Assembly: GCA_036365145.1 (NCBI GenBank)
Contig: JAEOAD010000026.1
Location: 4,550,001-4,614,000 of the forward strand
Source: Orientallactaga sibirica
Taxonomy: Eukaryota > Chordata > Mammalia > Rodentia > Dipodidae
Length of the DNA: 64,000 nucleotides
Direction: 5' to 3'
Each line of letters begins with the position of its first letter. Position 1 is the first letter of the stretch. The translations under genes and the position numbers were made by a program. The notes under the pieces are model-generated. The model was not told the origin of the DNA and searched no databases. It was given only the letters and a program-made list of their open reading frames with translations. Shown in pieces: positions 1 to 11,073 of this stretch.

Positions 1-3000
1 CTGCCCTGTATACCATGGGGACTCCTCTTCCAGTGTGAGAGTGTAGGCTCACACCCTCTAATCTGCCCTGTATACCATGGGGACTCCTCTTCCAGTGTGA
101 GAGTGTAGGCTCACACCCTCTAATCTGCCCTGTATGCCATGGGGAACTCCTCTTCCAGTGTGAGAGTGTAGGCTCACGCCCTCTAATCTGCCCTGTATAC
201 CATGGGGACTCCTCTTCCAGTGTGAGATTGTAGGCTCACACCCTCTAATCTGCCCTGTATACCATGGGGAACTCCTCTTCCAGTGTGAGAGTGTAGGCTC
301 ACACCCTCTAATCTGCCCTGTATGCCATGGGGACTCCTCTTCCAGTGTGAGAGTGTAGGCTCACACCCTCTAATCTGCCCTGTATGCCATGGGGAACTCC
401 TCTTCCAGTGTGAGAGTGTAGGCTCACACCCTCTAATCTGCCCTGTATGCCATGGGGAACTCGTCTTCCAGTGTGAGAGTGTAGGCTCACACCCTCTAAT
501 CTGCCCTGTATGCCATGGGGACTCCTCTTCCAGTGTGAGTGTAGGCTCACACCCTCTAATCTGCCCTGTATGCCATGGGGACTCCTCTTCCAGTGTGAGA
601 GTGTAGGCTCACACCCTCTAATCTGCCCTGTATGCCATGGGGACTCCTCTTCCAGTGTGAGAGTGTAGGCTCACACCCTCTAATCTGCCCTGTATGCCAT
701 GGGGACTCCTCTTCCAGTGTGAGAGTGTAGGCTCACACCCTCTAATCTGCCCTGTATGCCATGGGGAACTCCTCTTCCAGTGTGAGAGTGTAGGCTCACA
801 CCCTCTAATCTGCCCTGTATACCATGGGGACTCCTCTTCCAGTGTGAGAGTGTAGGCTCACACCCTCTAATCTGCCCTGTATGCCATGGGGACTCCTCTT
901 CCAGTGTGAGAGTGTAGGCTCACACCCTCTAATCTGCCCTGTATGCCATGGGGACTCCTCTTCCAGTGTGAGAGTGTAGGCTCACACCCTCTAATCTGCC
1001 CTGTATGCCATGGGGACTCCTCTTCCAGTGTGAGTGTGTAGGCTCACGCCCTCTAATCTGCCCTGTATGCCATGGGGACTCCTCTTCCAGTGTGAGAGTG
1101 TAGGCTCACACCCTCTAATCTGCCCTGTATGCCATGGGGACTCCTCTTCCAGTGTGAGAGTGTAGGCTCACACCCTCTAATCTGCCCTGTATGCCATGGG
1201 GACTCCTCTTCCAGTGTGAGAGTGTAGGCTCACACCCTCTAATCTGCCCATGCCATGGGGACTCCTCTTCCAGTGTGAGATTGTAGGCTCACACCCTCTA
1301 ATCTGCCCTGTATGCCATGGGGACTCCTCTTCCAGTGTGAGAGTGTAGGCTCACACCTCTAATCTGCCCTGTATGCCATGGGGACTCCTCTTCCAGTGTG
1401 AGAGTGTAGGCTCACACCCTCTAATCTGCCCTGTATGCCATGGGGACTCCTCTTCCAGTGTGAGATTGTAGGCTCACACCCTCTAATCTGCCCTGTATGC
1501 CATGGGAACTCCTCTTCCAGTGTGAGAGTGTAGGCTCACACCCTCTAATCTGCCCTGTATGCCATGGGAACTTCGTCTTCCCTGTATGCCATGGGGACTC
1601 CTCTTCCAGTGTGAGAGTGTAGGCTCACACCCTCTAATCTGCCCTGTATGCCATGGGGACTCCTCTTCCAGTGTGAGAGTGTAGGCTCACACCCCTCTAA
1701 TCTGCCCTGTATGCCATGGGGAACTCCTCTTCCAGTGTGAGAGTGTAGGCTCACACCTCTAATCTGCCCTGTATGCCATGGGGACTCCTCTTCCAGTGTG
1801 AGAGTGTAGGCTCACACCCTCTAATCTGCCCTGTATGCCATGGGGACTCCTCTTCCAGTGTGAGAGTGTAGGCTCACACCCTCTAATCTGCCCTGTATGC
1901 CATGGGGACTCCTCTTCCAGTGTGAGAGTGTAGGCTCACACCCTCTAATCTGCCCTGTATGCCATGGGGACTCCTCTTCCAGTGTGAGAGTGTAGGCTCA
2001 CACCCTCTAATCTGCCCTGTATGCCATGGGGAACTCCTCTTCCAGTGTGAGAGTGTAGGCTCACACCCTCTAATCTGCCCTGTATGCCATGGGGACTCCT
2101 CTTCCAGTGTGAGAGTGTAGGCTCACACCCTCTAATCTGCCTAATATGCCATGGGGAATGCCAGTGTGAGAGTGTAGGGCCCTCTAAACTGGGGACTCCT
2201 CTTCCAGTGTGAGATTGTAGGCTCACACCCTCTAATCTGCCCTGTATGCCATGGGGACTCCTCTTCCAGTGTGAGAGTGTAGGCTCACACCCTCTAATCT
2301 GCCCTGTATGCCATGGGGACTCCTCTTCCAGTGTGAGAGTGTAGGCTCACACCCTCTAATCTGCCCTGTATGCCATGGGGACTCCTCTTCCAGTGTGAGA
2401 GTGTAGGCTCACACCCTCTAATCTGCCCTGTATGCCATGGGGACTCCTCTTCCAGTGTGAGAGTGTAGGCTCACACCCTCTAATCTGCCCTGTATGCCAT
2501 GGGGGACTCCTCTTCCAGTGTGAGAGTGTAGGCTCACACCCTCTAATCTGCCCTGTATGCCATGGGGACTCCTCTTCCAGTGTGAGAGTGTAGGCTCACA
2601 CCCTCTAATCTGCCCTGTATGCCATGGGGACTCCTCTTCCAGTGTGAGAGTGTAGGCTCACACCCTCTAATCTGCCCTGTACCCATGGGGACTCCTCTTC
2701 CAGTGTGAGAGTGTAGGCTCACACCCTCTAATCTGCCCTGTATGCCATGGGGACTCCTCTTCCAGTGTGAGAGTGTAGGCTCACACCCTCTAATCTGCCC
2801 TGTATGCCATGGGGACTCCTCTTCCAGTGTGAGAGTGTAGGCTCACACCCTCTAATCTGCCCTGTATGCCATGGGGACTCCTCTTCCAGTGTGAGAGTGT
2901 AGGCTCACACCCTCTAATCTGCCCTGTATGCCATGGGGACTCCTCTTCCAGTGTGAGAGTGTAGGCTCACACCCTCTAATCTGCCCTGTATGCCATGGGG

Positions 3001-6000
3001 ACTCCTCTTCCAGTGTGAGAGTGTAGGCTCACACCCTCTAATCTGCCCTGTATGCCATGGGGAACTCGTCTTCCAGTGTGAGAGTGTAGGCTCACGCCCT
3101 CTAATCTGCCCTGTATGCCATGCCATGTAGGCTCACACCCTCTAATCTGCCCTGTATGCCTTCGTCTTCCAGTGTGAGAGTGTAGGCTCACGCCCTCTAA
3201 TCTGCCCTGTATGCCATGGGGACTCCTCTTCCAGTGTGAGAGTGTAGGCTCACACCCTCTAATCTGCCCTGTATGCCATGGGGACTCCTCTTCCAGTGTG
3301 AGAGTGTAGGCTCACACCCTCTAATCTGCCCTGTATGCCATGGGGACTCCTCTTCCAGTGTGAGAGTGTAGGCTCACACCCTCTAATCTGCCCTGTATGC
3401 CATGGGGAACTCGTCTTCCAGTGTGAGAGTGTAGGCTCACACCCTCTAATCTGCCCTGTATGCCATGGGGACTCCTCTTCCAGTGTGAGAGTGTAGGCTC
3501 ACACCCTCTAATCTGCCCTGTATGCCATGGGGAACTCCTCTTCCAGTGTGAGAGTGTAGGCTCACACCCTCTAATCTGCCCTGTATACCATGGGGAACTC
3601 GTCTTCCAGTGTGAGATTGTAGGCTCACACCCTCTAATCTGCCCTGTATGCCATGGGGACTCCTCTTCCAGTGTGAGAGTGTAGGCTCACACCCTCTAAT
3701 CTGCCCTGTATACCATGGGGAACTCGTCTTCCAGTGTGAGAGTGTAGGCTCACGCCCTCTAATCTGCCCTGTATGCCATGGGGACTCCTCTTCCAGTGTG
3801 AGAGTGTAGGCTCACACCCTCTAATCTGCCCTGTATGCCATGGGGAACTCCTCTTCCAGTGTGAGATTGTAGGCTCACGCCCTCTAATCTGCCCTGTATG
3901 CCATGGGGAACTCCTCTTCCAGTGTGAGATTGTAGGCTCACGCCCTCTAATCTGCCCTGTATGCCATGGGGAACTCCTCTTCCAGTGTGAGAGTGTAGGC
4001 TCACACCCTCTAATCTGCCCTGTATGCCATGGGGAACTCCTCTTCCAGTGTGAGAGTGTAGGCTCACACCCTCTAATCTGCCCTGTATGCCATGGGGACT
4101 CCTCTTCCAGTGTGAGAGTGTAGGCTCACACCCTCTAATCTGCCCTGTATGCCATGGGGACTCCTCTTCCAGTGTGAGAGTGTAGGCTCATGCCCTCTAA
4201 TCTGCCCTGTATACCATGGGGAACTCGTCTTCCAGTGTGAGAGTGTAGGCTCATGCCCTCTAATCTGCCCTGTATGCCATGGGGAACTCGTCTTCCAGTG
4301 TGAGAGTGTAGGCTCACACCCTCTAATCTGCCCTGTATGCCATGGGGACTCCTCTTCCAGTGTGAGATTGTAGGCTCATGCCCTCTAATCTGCCCCTGTA
4401 TGCCATGGGGACTCCTCTTCCAGTGTGAGTGTAGGCTCACACCCTCTAATCTGCCCTGTATGCCATGGGGAACTCCTCTTCCAGTGTGAGAGTGTAGGCT
4501 CACACCCTCTAATCTGCCCTGTATGCCATGGGGACTCCTCTTCCAGTGTGAGTATGTGTAGGCTCACACCCTCTAATCTGCCCTGTATGCCATGGGGACT
4601 CCTCTTCCAGTGTGAGAGTGTAGGCTCACGCCCTCTAATCTGCCCTGTATGCCATACTCGTCTTCCAGTGGGAAGGCTCACACCCTCTAATCTTCCAGTC
4701 TTCCAGTGTGAGAGTGTAGGCTCACGCCCTCTAATCTGCCCTGTATGCCATGGGGAACTCCTCTTCCAGTGTGAGAGTGTAGGCTCACACCCTCTAATCT
4801 GCCCTGTATACCATGGGGAACTCCTCTTCCAGTGTGAGATTGTAGGCTCACACCTCTAATCTGCCCTGTATGCCATGGGGACTCCTCTTCCAGTGTGAGA
4901 GTGTAGGCTCACACCCTCTAATCTGCCCTGTATGCCATGGGAACTCCTCTTCCAGTGTGAGAGTGTAGGCTCACACCCTCTAATCTGCCCTGTATGCCAT
5001 GGGGAACTCCTCTTCCAGTGTGAGAGTGTAGGCTCACACCCTCTAATCTGCCCTGTATGCCATGGGAACTCCTCTTCCAGTGTGAGAGTGTAGGCTCACA
5101 CCCTCTAATCTGCCCTGTATGCCATGGGGACTCCTCTTCCAGTGTGAGAGTGTAGGCTCACACCCTCTAATCTGCCCTGTATGCCATGGGGACTCCTCTT
5201 CCAGTGTGAGAGTGTAGGCTCACACCCTCTAATCTGCCCTGTATGCCATGGGGACTCCTCTTCCAGTGTGAGAGTGTAGGCTCACACCTCTAATCTGCCC
5301 TGTATGCCATGGGAACTCCTCTTCCAGTGTGAGAGTGTAGGCTCACACCCTCTAATCTGCCCTGTATACCATGGGGACTCCTCTTCCAGTGTGAGAGTGT
5401 AGGCTCACACCCTCTAATCTGCCCTGCCCATGGGGTATCCCTTCCAGTGTGAGACTGTCTTCCAGTGTGATGCCATGGGGTGTGAGGTGTAGGCTCACAC
5501 CCTCTAATCTGCCCTGTATGCCATGGGGACTCCTCTTCCAGTGTGAGAGTGTAGGCTCACACCCTCTAATCTGCCCTGTATGCCATGGGAACTCCTCTTC
5601 CAGTGTGAGAGTGTAGGCTCACGCCCTCTAATCTGCCCTGTATGCCATGGGGACTCCTCTTCCAGTGTGAGAGTGTAGGCTCACACCCTCTAATCTGCCC
5701 TGTATGCCATGGGGACTCCTCTTCCAGTGTGAGAGTGTAGGCTCACACCCTCTAATCTGCCCTGTATACCATGGGGACTCCTCTTCCAGTGTGAGATTGT
5801 AGGCTCATGCCCTCTAATCTGCCCTGTATGCCATGGGGACTCCTCTTCCAGTGTGAGAGTGTAGGCTCACGCCCTCTAATCTGCCCTGTATGCCATGGGG
5901 ACTCCTCTTCCAGTGTGAGAGTGTAGGCTCACACCCTCTAATCTGCCCTGTATGCCATGGGGACTCCTCTTCCAGTGTGAGATTGTAGGCTCATGCCCTC

Positions 6001-6345
6001 TAATCTGCCCTGTATGCCATGGGGACTCCTCTTCCAGTGTGAGAGTGAGGCTCACGCCCTCTAATCTGCCCTGTATGCCATGGGGACTCCTCTTCCAGTG
6101 TGAGAGTGTAGGCTCACACCCTCTAATCTGCCCTGTATGCCATGGGGACTCCTCTTCCAGTGTGATAGTGTAGGCTCACACCCTCTAATCTGCCCTGTAT
6201 ACCATGGGGACTCCTCTTCCAGTGTGAGATTGTAGGCTCATGCCCTCTAATCTGCCCTGTATGCCATGGGGAACTCCTCTTCCAGTGTGAGAGTGTAGGC
6301 TCACGCCCTCTAATCTGCCCTGTATGCCATGGGGACTCCTCTTCC
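1..6345. repeat. 62/63-bp minisatellite array, about 100 copies, truncated by the left edge
   Basis: A tandem array fills the window from base 1 to the last recognisable unit ending at 6345. The common unit is 62 bp and contains CTGCCCTGTATGCCATGG, then GGACTCCTCTTCCAGTGTGA, then a variable block and CTCACACCCTCTAAT. A 63-bp class carries one extra A (GGGGAACT for GGGGACT). Recurrent variant sites are TATGCC/TATACC, CTCCTC/CTCGTC, GAGAGTG/GAGATTG and CACACCC/CACGCCC/CATGCCC. Almost every unit has an NcoI site (CCATGG). A few units are scrambled or shortened. The array lies about 2.5 kb 3' of the recognised TTC28 exon in transcript order, so it is probably intronic. Apparent open frames of 60-144 codons on both strands come from runs of 63-bp units and are not credible genes. 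Confidence 0.97.
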
Positions 6346-6675
6346 TCGAAGGCCTCTTCTGTGTTTGTTCCCATGTTCCATCACCCGCGACTCAGTCTTC
6401 ATAAGCCCCTCACCACCACCCTGTAGCCTGTCTTGGGGACTAGTCATGCCGCCATCCTTCAGACCTGCCAACCTATTATCCCCCTCGCTTCTTTCACCCC
6501 CTCCTACCATCAATGCCACTCCACTTGCACAAGCCTTACCTGTGCTGCAGGTCCCTTTGGGGCTAATCTCTGTGGGAAGCTCCCTAGAGAAGGCCATCTC
6601 CATCCCGCAAACTCTCCCTTCTAGGAATTTCATGGCAACACATAATTTATGAGGTCTTTTAGGGATTATACAAAG
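6346..6675. other. Unique sequence bordering the minisatellite
   Basis: The tandem unit stops abruptly after CTCTTCC and single-copy sequence begins. It is CT-rich (many CCCTC and CACCACC words) and carries no recognisable exon or repeat. An open frame runs through it on each strand, but neither shows any familiar domain. Inferred TTC28 intron. Confidence 0.5.
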
Positions 6676-6679
6676 TTAA

Positions 6680-7015
6680 TGCTGGGCTCGAGAGAGTGCT
6701 AACCAGGCAAGAGCATGTCCCACACAAACACGAGGGCCTGAAGGGGTTCAATTCCCCAATACCTACGTAAATAACTGGGTATGGCCACACATGTCCATAA
6801 CTCCAGTCCTGTGGGAAAAGGAGACTGGAGACTCGCTGGGGCTCACAAAAGCAGCAAGCTCCAGAGTCAGTGAGAGACTCTGTCTCAAGGATATGTGCAG
6901 CCAGGCAATGGAGGAGGGCACCCCTATACCTTTGGCCTCTGCACATGGAGTATACACACATACACACATGTGCAGGTATCACACACACCACACCACACAT
7001 GCTACACACACTAAA
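6680..7015 (+). mobile_element. B4-like SINE (ID head plus B1 fragment), diverged
   Basis: The order of blocks is a degraded tRNA-like head, CAATTCCCCAATACCTACGT, then a B1-derived middle (CTCCAGTCCTGTGGG ... GAGACTCTGTCTCAAGG), then GGCCTCTGCACATGGAG and a CA-rich tail. This is the layout of rodent B4 elements, an ID/B1 fusion. The divergence is high, so it is an old copy. Confidence 0.65.
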
Positions 7016-7445
7016 AAAGATGCGATCTTCAGAGGTAGAGCTTGAAAAGGCAAATCAATAAAATCCTGGTGTCCTACATATGAGTCTTTTCCTCAGCAAA
7101 GTTACAAACTCTCTGAAGGCAAGGACTTTTTTAGGGTCTGTACCCCTTAAAGCAATTATTCAAGATTAAGCACTTAATAAAGATTCAATGAATTCCTGTA
7201 ACTTGTTGAACAACGATGTAAAGACAAGAGCTTATCACTATGGCTCCTGTCAGACTCTCTAACCTTGCTCTAGCCCAGGCTGACCTGGAATTCACTGTGC
7301 TGTCTCACGGTGGCCTTGAACTCATTCTGTCTCACCTCCACCACTGGGAATTTATGAGTCTTTCTCTGCAACTATTTTGGAAGCATAAGGTTAAACTCAG
7401 CAGAGGAGAGGTGGTGAGATGCTATCACTAGAGACAGAGCTGTCT
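7016..7445. other. Unique intron sequence with a B1 fragment
   Basis: Mostly single-copy AT-rich sequence. Bases about 7268-7345 contain a partial antisense B1 (CCCAGGCTGACCTGGAATTC ... GGTGGCCTTGAACTCA ... CACTGGGA) with no poly-T head. No exon signal seen. Confidence 0.5.
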
Positions 7446-7770
7446 CGGTGTCAGGGGCCAGGGAGATGGTTCAGCAGTTAAAGGCGCTTGCTTGCAAAGC
7501 CTGCTGCCCTGAGTTTGATCTTCCCAGCACCCATGGAAAGCTGAACACAAAGCGGCACTTGCATCTGTGACGCCAACTTGTCCATGACAAGGGAAGGCAG
7601 AGCCAGGAGAATTCAGATGTCGCAGGTTTGCCTTGGCACGAGATACCATCTCCCAGAAGGTGCTGGAAGAGCACAGGCACCTCGAGGTTGTCCTCTGACC
7701 TCCACGCATGTGCTGTGGCACCCACACATGTACAAGCATGCAAATAAACACATAATTTTTTTTTCTAAAA
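7446..7770 (+). mobile_element. B4-like SINE
   Basis: The head is CCAGGGAGATGGTTCAGCAG, followed by AAGGCGCTTGCTTGCAAAGC, a B1-like middle (GAGATACCATCTCCCAGAAG), GGTTGTCCTCTGACCTCCAC and a tail of CACCCACACATGTACAAGC and AAATAAACACATAA. The block order matches rodent B4. Directly followed by a DIP-like SINE in the same orientation. Confidence 0.7.
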
Positions 7771-7782
7771 AGCAAAAGGCAT

Positions 7783-8010
7783 GGGCTGTGGAGATGGCTC
7801 AGTAGTTGGGGGCACTTGCTTGCAAAGCCTGCTGGCCCAGGTTCGGTTCCCTAGTGCCCACGTGGAGTCAGATGCACAGGGGGTGGTGCATGCATCTCGA
7901 GGCTGTCTGCAGTGGCGGGCGGCCCTGCAGCACCCATACTCACTCTATATCTCTGTCTCTCTCTGTCTCTGCTCATGAGTAAAAATATCATGAATAAAAA
8001 TATTTCACAA
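7783..8010 (+). mobile_element. DIP-like (B2-superfamily) tRNA-derived SINE
   Basis: First clear copy of the window's main SINE. The tRNA-like head is GGCTGTGGAGATGGCTCAG with a box-B-like GGTTCGGTTCCC. The body has CAGATGCACAGGGGGTGGTG and a GCAGTGGCGGGCGGCCCTG block. The tail is TCTCTGTCTCTCTC followed by A-rich sequence. The family is shared by about 30 copies on both strands here. Confidence 0.85.
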
Positions 8011-8851
8011 GAAAAAAAGAAGAAAGAAAAGAAAGATGAGACTCTTGTTCTACAGCCAGTAGTCTCTGGAGGCATGTGAGATCACCTTCTTGCCTTTCCA
8101 CACTGAATCTATTGAATCCTTGTGGACACACAACCAGCTGGGGGACTCTGGGCACAGCAATGACTTCAACTGTGCTTCCAAACATATTGGTATGTGCCAT
8201 TCACTCTGTCCCACACCTGTGTGGATACAGATGGAATGAGTATCTTCTAAAAAGTGCTCACTGCCCCGTCATTCGTGCTGTCTTAGCACTCCTATAAGCT
8301 CCCTCAGAACCAAAATGTCTTCACTGAAACCAAGTGCTATCAAAGCTAACTGCAAATCTATCTTCTTTAAATAGGTCTTTCACACAATAATTGTGTATTT
8401 ATACTAAAGCTATCAGTATTGCGTGAATATACATGATTTTGAGGAAAACATCCTCTGGGGTTAATTCACCAGGAAAAAAAAATCACCGTAAGCAAAGGCT
8501 CTCTCAGACTCATGCTGGTGACTTCCTGGCACTGACACACGCGCAGCGTGACGCCACCTTCACCCCCTTCTCTCTAATTAGATCCGTGTGGCTGCTCTTC
8601 TCTCTGGGCAGATTCAAAGGCTGGCTGTCTCATTTTCCCAGCCCTGCAGCGTTCTCGTCCTCGGCACTGGATGACAGAAGGGATCTGTGATCTACAGCCG
8701 GCAGCTCAAGAGGATGTACTAGGAGGAAAGGCACTGAGGACATTCTTTTGGATAAAAACGCGCAAACTCCTATAAAAAAAGATGGTGGTGCCTCCAGCTC
8801 TTTCTAGCCCACGACACTAACCCAGGGTCTGGCCAGCAGCCCCATCCTTAC
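8011..8851. other. TTC28: Intron immediately downstream of the TTC28 exon
   Basis: Single-copy sequence with no recognisable repeat from about 8035 to the exon donor. On the minus strand it begins GTAAGGATG, the intron's 5' end. It holds short A-runs and a modest GC rise near 8530-8700. No second TPR-coding exon is visible. Confidence 0.5.
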
Positions 8852-9359
8852 CCAGGTTGGAGGATGCGCGACCCTCGGCAGCCCTGTCCTTGAGGTCCTC
8901 GGCAATGCCCAGCTGCTGCTCGTGGTACTGCTTGGCCCTCTCCAGGTCCTGCATGCACCTGGCGGCGTGGCCGAGGCCGGCATAGGCCCGCATCTCGATG
9001 GCCTTCTCGGCCAGCTCTTGAGCCAGCTCCAGCACGTAGTTGTGGTAGGACATGGCCTTGTCAAAGTTCCTCCGGTAGTGGTAGGCACTGCCCAGGTTGC
9101 TGTAGGCCCGGGCCTCCTCTCGCTTGTTCCCCAGGTCCTTGGCTATCTTCAGGTGCTGTTCGTGACACTGCACGGCATTCTCGAAGTCGCCCATGGCGAT
9201 ATACACGGCTCCCATGTTGCCAAGTTCCCGGGCTTCTGAAAGCTCATCTTTAGACTGTTTGGCGAGAAGAACACACTGCTTGTGACTGGCCAGTGCATTG
9301 GGGTAGTCGCCAATGGCTGTGTACACGTGGCCCAGGCTGCTCAGTGCTGACGATGCTGC
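8852..9359 (-). CDS. TTC28: TTC28 internal exon encoding tetratricopeptide repeats
   Basis: Read on the minus strand, 508 bases are open from an acceptor (TTTTCTTTGCAG just above 9359) to a strong donor (CTGG|GTAAGG, GT at 8851-8850). The start is phase 0 and the exon ends one base into a codon. It encodes about 169 residues beginning AASSALSSLGHVYTAIGDYP and ending EGRASSNLG. Four full units of about 40 residues and the start of a fifth are visible: ALSSLGHVYTAIGDYPNALA, ELGNMGAVYIAMGDFENAVQ, AYSNLGSAYHYRRNFDKAMS, AYAGLGHAARCMQDLERAKQ. These are GPSM/LGN-type TPRs with the usual small-residue and aromatic pattern. I recognise the sequence as TTC28, a very large TPR protein with a C-terminal CHAT-like region, linked in published work to midzone and midbody organisation during cell division. 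No frameshift or stop is present and base composition is GC-rich, so the exon looks functional. Flanking TTC28 exons are outside the window. Confidence 0.96.
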
Positions 9360-10131
9360 CTGCAAAGAAAACATAGGCAATGAGGACTCATCGGGACGTG
9401 ACTTTGCTGTCTTCTTCTCAGAGTCCATCTGGAACAATCAATCTGCTTCCCTAGGTGCCTCTATCAGTGGCCAGCAGACCCACACAGAACTGATAAAGCA
9501 TGTCCCACAGCAAGGTCCCAGGAGACAACGGCAACTTAATCAGTAGCTTTCTCCATGGCTAATCTCACAGAAACAGGTGGTGGCTTATGGGACCTTCATC
9601 TTAAAGGCTTGTGGACATTTCTAATAGTCACTGATATTACAGCTCTGTCAATACCTAGCAACCTCTGTGGTACAAGAGAATTCTGAGAAAGCCAAAGCTC
9701 GTGGCTCTCTCTGGTGGGGCACTGGCATGGCAGGAAGTCCACGCTCCCTCTCCTCACTGCTGGCATTCATCTGTACGGTCTCCTAAAGCAAATGGATGCT
9801 GGCATGGAGGAAGAAACCTCCACGACGGAGAGCCTCAGGAGCTGAGACCCGCCGGCTGCCCCTGCTCTCTTAGCCTGGTATCAGTGCTGGTGAGCGTGCT
9901 GGCCTGAGACTTGGATGAAGGTCAGAGGAGAACAATGGGGGGTCACAGCTAATGCCTGTGAATGGCCTGCCCACTCTTCAGGCGCCAAGGCTTGCCTTAG
10001 CTTTTCCTGCTGTGAGCTGCAGCCTCTCAGTGCAGGGAGATAGTTATCTTGCCAGACCCCTCACATTGCTGTTCATTATTCATCTATGTTTGGCACCCAA
10101 ATCCTATCTTCTCTTAAAGGTCTTAATGGGG
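9360..10131. other. Unique intron with acceptor region
   Basis: The first 25 bases hold the polypyrimidine tract of the exon acceptor (minus strand CCTATGTTTTCTTTGCAG). The rest is single-copy and I see no repeats or exon-like signals in it. Confidence 0.5.
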
Positions 10132-10540
10132 TTCAGGTGGAGAGATGGCTCGGTGGGTTAGAGGGATAGAGTGCCCTCACTCATGCATGAGGGCCCTAGG
10201 GGGCCTGAGGCTACCTGAGCTCAATTCTCCAGCACCCACATAGATAGCTGGATGAGACCGCGCACATCTAGAACCCTAGTCCTGTGGGGAGGGGCTCAGG
10301 GGTGGCGGTCTGGATATTAGCTGGGGCTCACGACAATGGCAAACTCCGCAATCCATAAAAGAGTCCATCACAAGGAAACATGTGGATGAGCGATGGGGAG
10401 GACACCTGATGCTCTCCTCTGGCCTCTGCATACGTAAACATGGCACATGCATCTCAGCACACACATCCATGCACCTCACACACAGCACACTACACAAGCT
10501 GCACGCATACACACATGTACACACATGAAAAAAATCTTAA
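10132..10540 (+). mobile_element. B4-like SINE, long copy
   Basis: The head is GGTGGAGAGATGGCTCGGTG with a short expanded region (CCCTCACTCATGCATGAGGG). Next come CTCAATTCTCCAGCACCCAC, a B1-like middle, CTCCTCTGGCCTCTGCATAC and a CA-rich tail ending ACACACATGAAAAAAATC. The block order is that of B4. Confidence 0.7.
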
Positions 10541-10625
10541 TGGCGCTGGAGGCTGTAGCTTAGTTGTAGAGTGTTTGCCCAGAATACACAAAACTCTGGA
10601 TTAACCCTACCTACCTCCCCAAACC
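10541..10625 (+). mobile_element. ID-like SINE
   Basis: GCTGGAGGCTGTAGCTTAGT followed by AGAGTGTTTGCCCAGAATAC resembles the ID element head (tRNA-Ala-like). It abuts the B4 tail, so it may have inserted into the A-rich end. Confidence 0.55.
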
Positions 10626-10811
10626 AACCACCAGCACACACAAAGATTAACTGTTAGAGCTCTTAAGGAATATGGCTCTATGCAGTACATGGATGCTTCT
10701 AGAATCCTAATGCATGCCTGAAGTCTTGTCCTCTAGTCTTTAGTTTCTAAGTCTTGTGTGCAGAGCTAGTACAGCTTTTCTCCACCCTTCTTTTCTTTCT
10801 TTCTTTCTTTT

Positions 10812-10867
10812 TTAAATATTTTATTTTTATTTATTTATTTGAGAGAGAGAGATACAGAAATAGGCAG

Positions 10868-10919
<52 letters not shown>

Positions 10920-11073
10920 GGTGCGCCAGGGCCTCCAGCCACTGCAAATGAACTCCAGATGCATGCACCCCCTTGTGCATCTGGCTTACATGGGCCCTGG
11001 AGAATCAAGCCTCGAACCGGGGTCCTTAGGCTTCATAGGCAAGTGTTTAACCACTAAGCCATCTCTCCAGCCC
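10812..11073 (-). mobile_element. DIP-like SINE with a long (GA)n tract
   Basis: Antisense copy that starts with a TTTATTTATTTATTT tail complement and a 48-base (GA)n tract at about 10870-10917, the tail's CT block on the other strand. It continues GCCAGGGCCTCCAGCCACTG, CTCCAGATGCATGCACCCCC and CTTACATGGGCCCTGG, and ends AAGCCATCTCTCCAGCCC. Confidence 0.9.

Noticed and set aside
322..6173. Repeated open frames of 60-144 codons on both strands in the 62/63-bp array (MPWGLLFQCESVGSHPLICP-type and SLHSHTGRGVPHGIQGRLEG-type).
   Set aside because: They persist only across runs of 63-bp units and break at each 62-bp unit. There is no consistent start, no splice context and no domain.
1..6345. CRISPR-like direct repeat array.
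   Set aside because: Units abut with no unique spacers, and the genome is mammalian. It is a minisatellite.
8922..9239. Plus-strand 105-codon open frame over the TTC28 exon.
   Set aside because: It is the reverse shadow of the TPR coding sequence, which is convincing on the minus strand.
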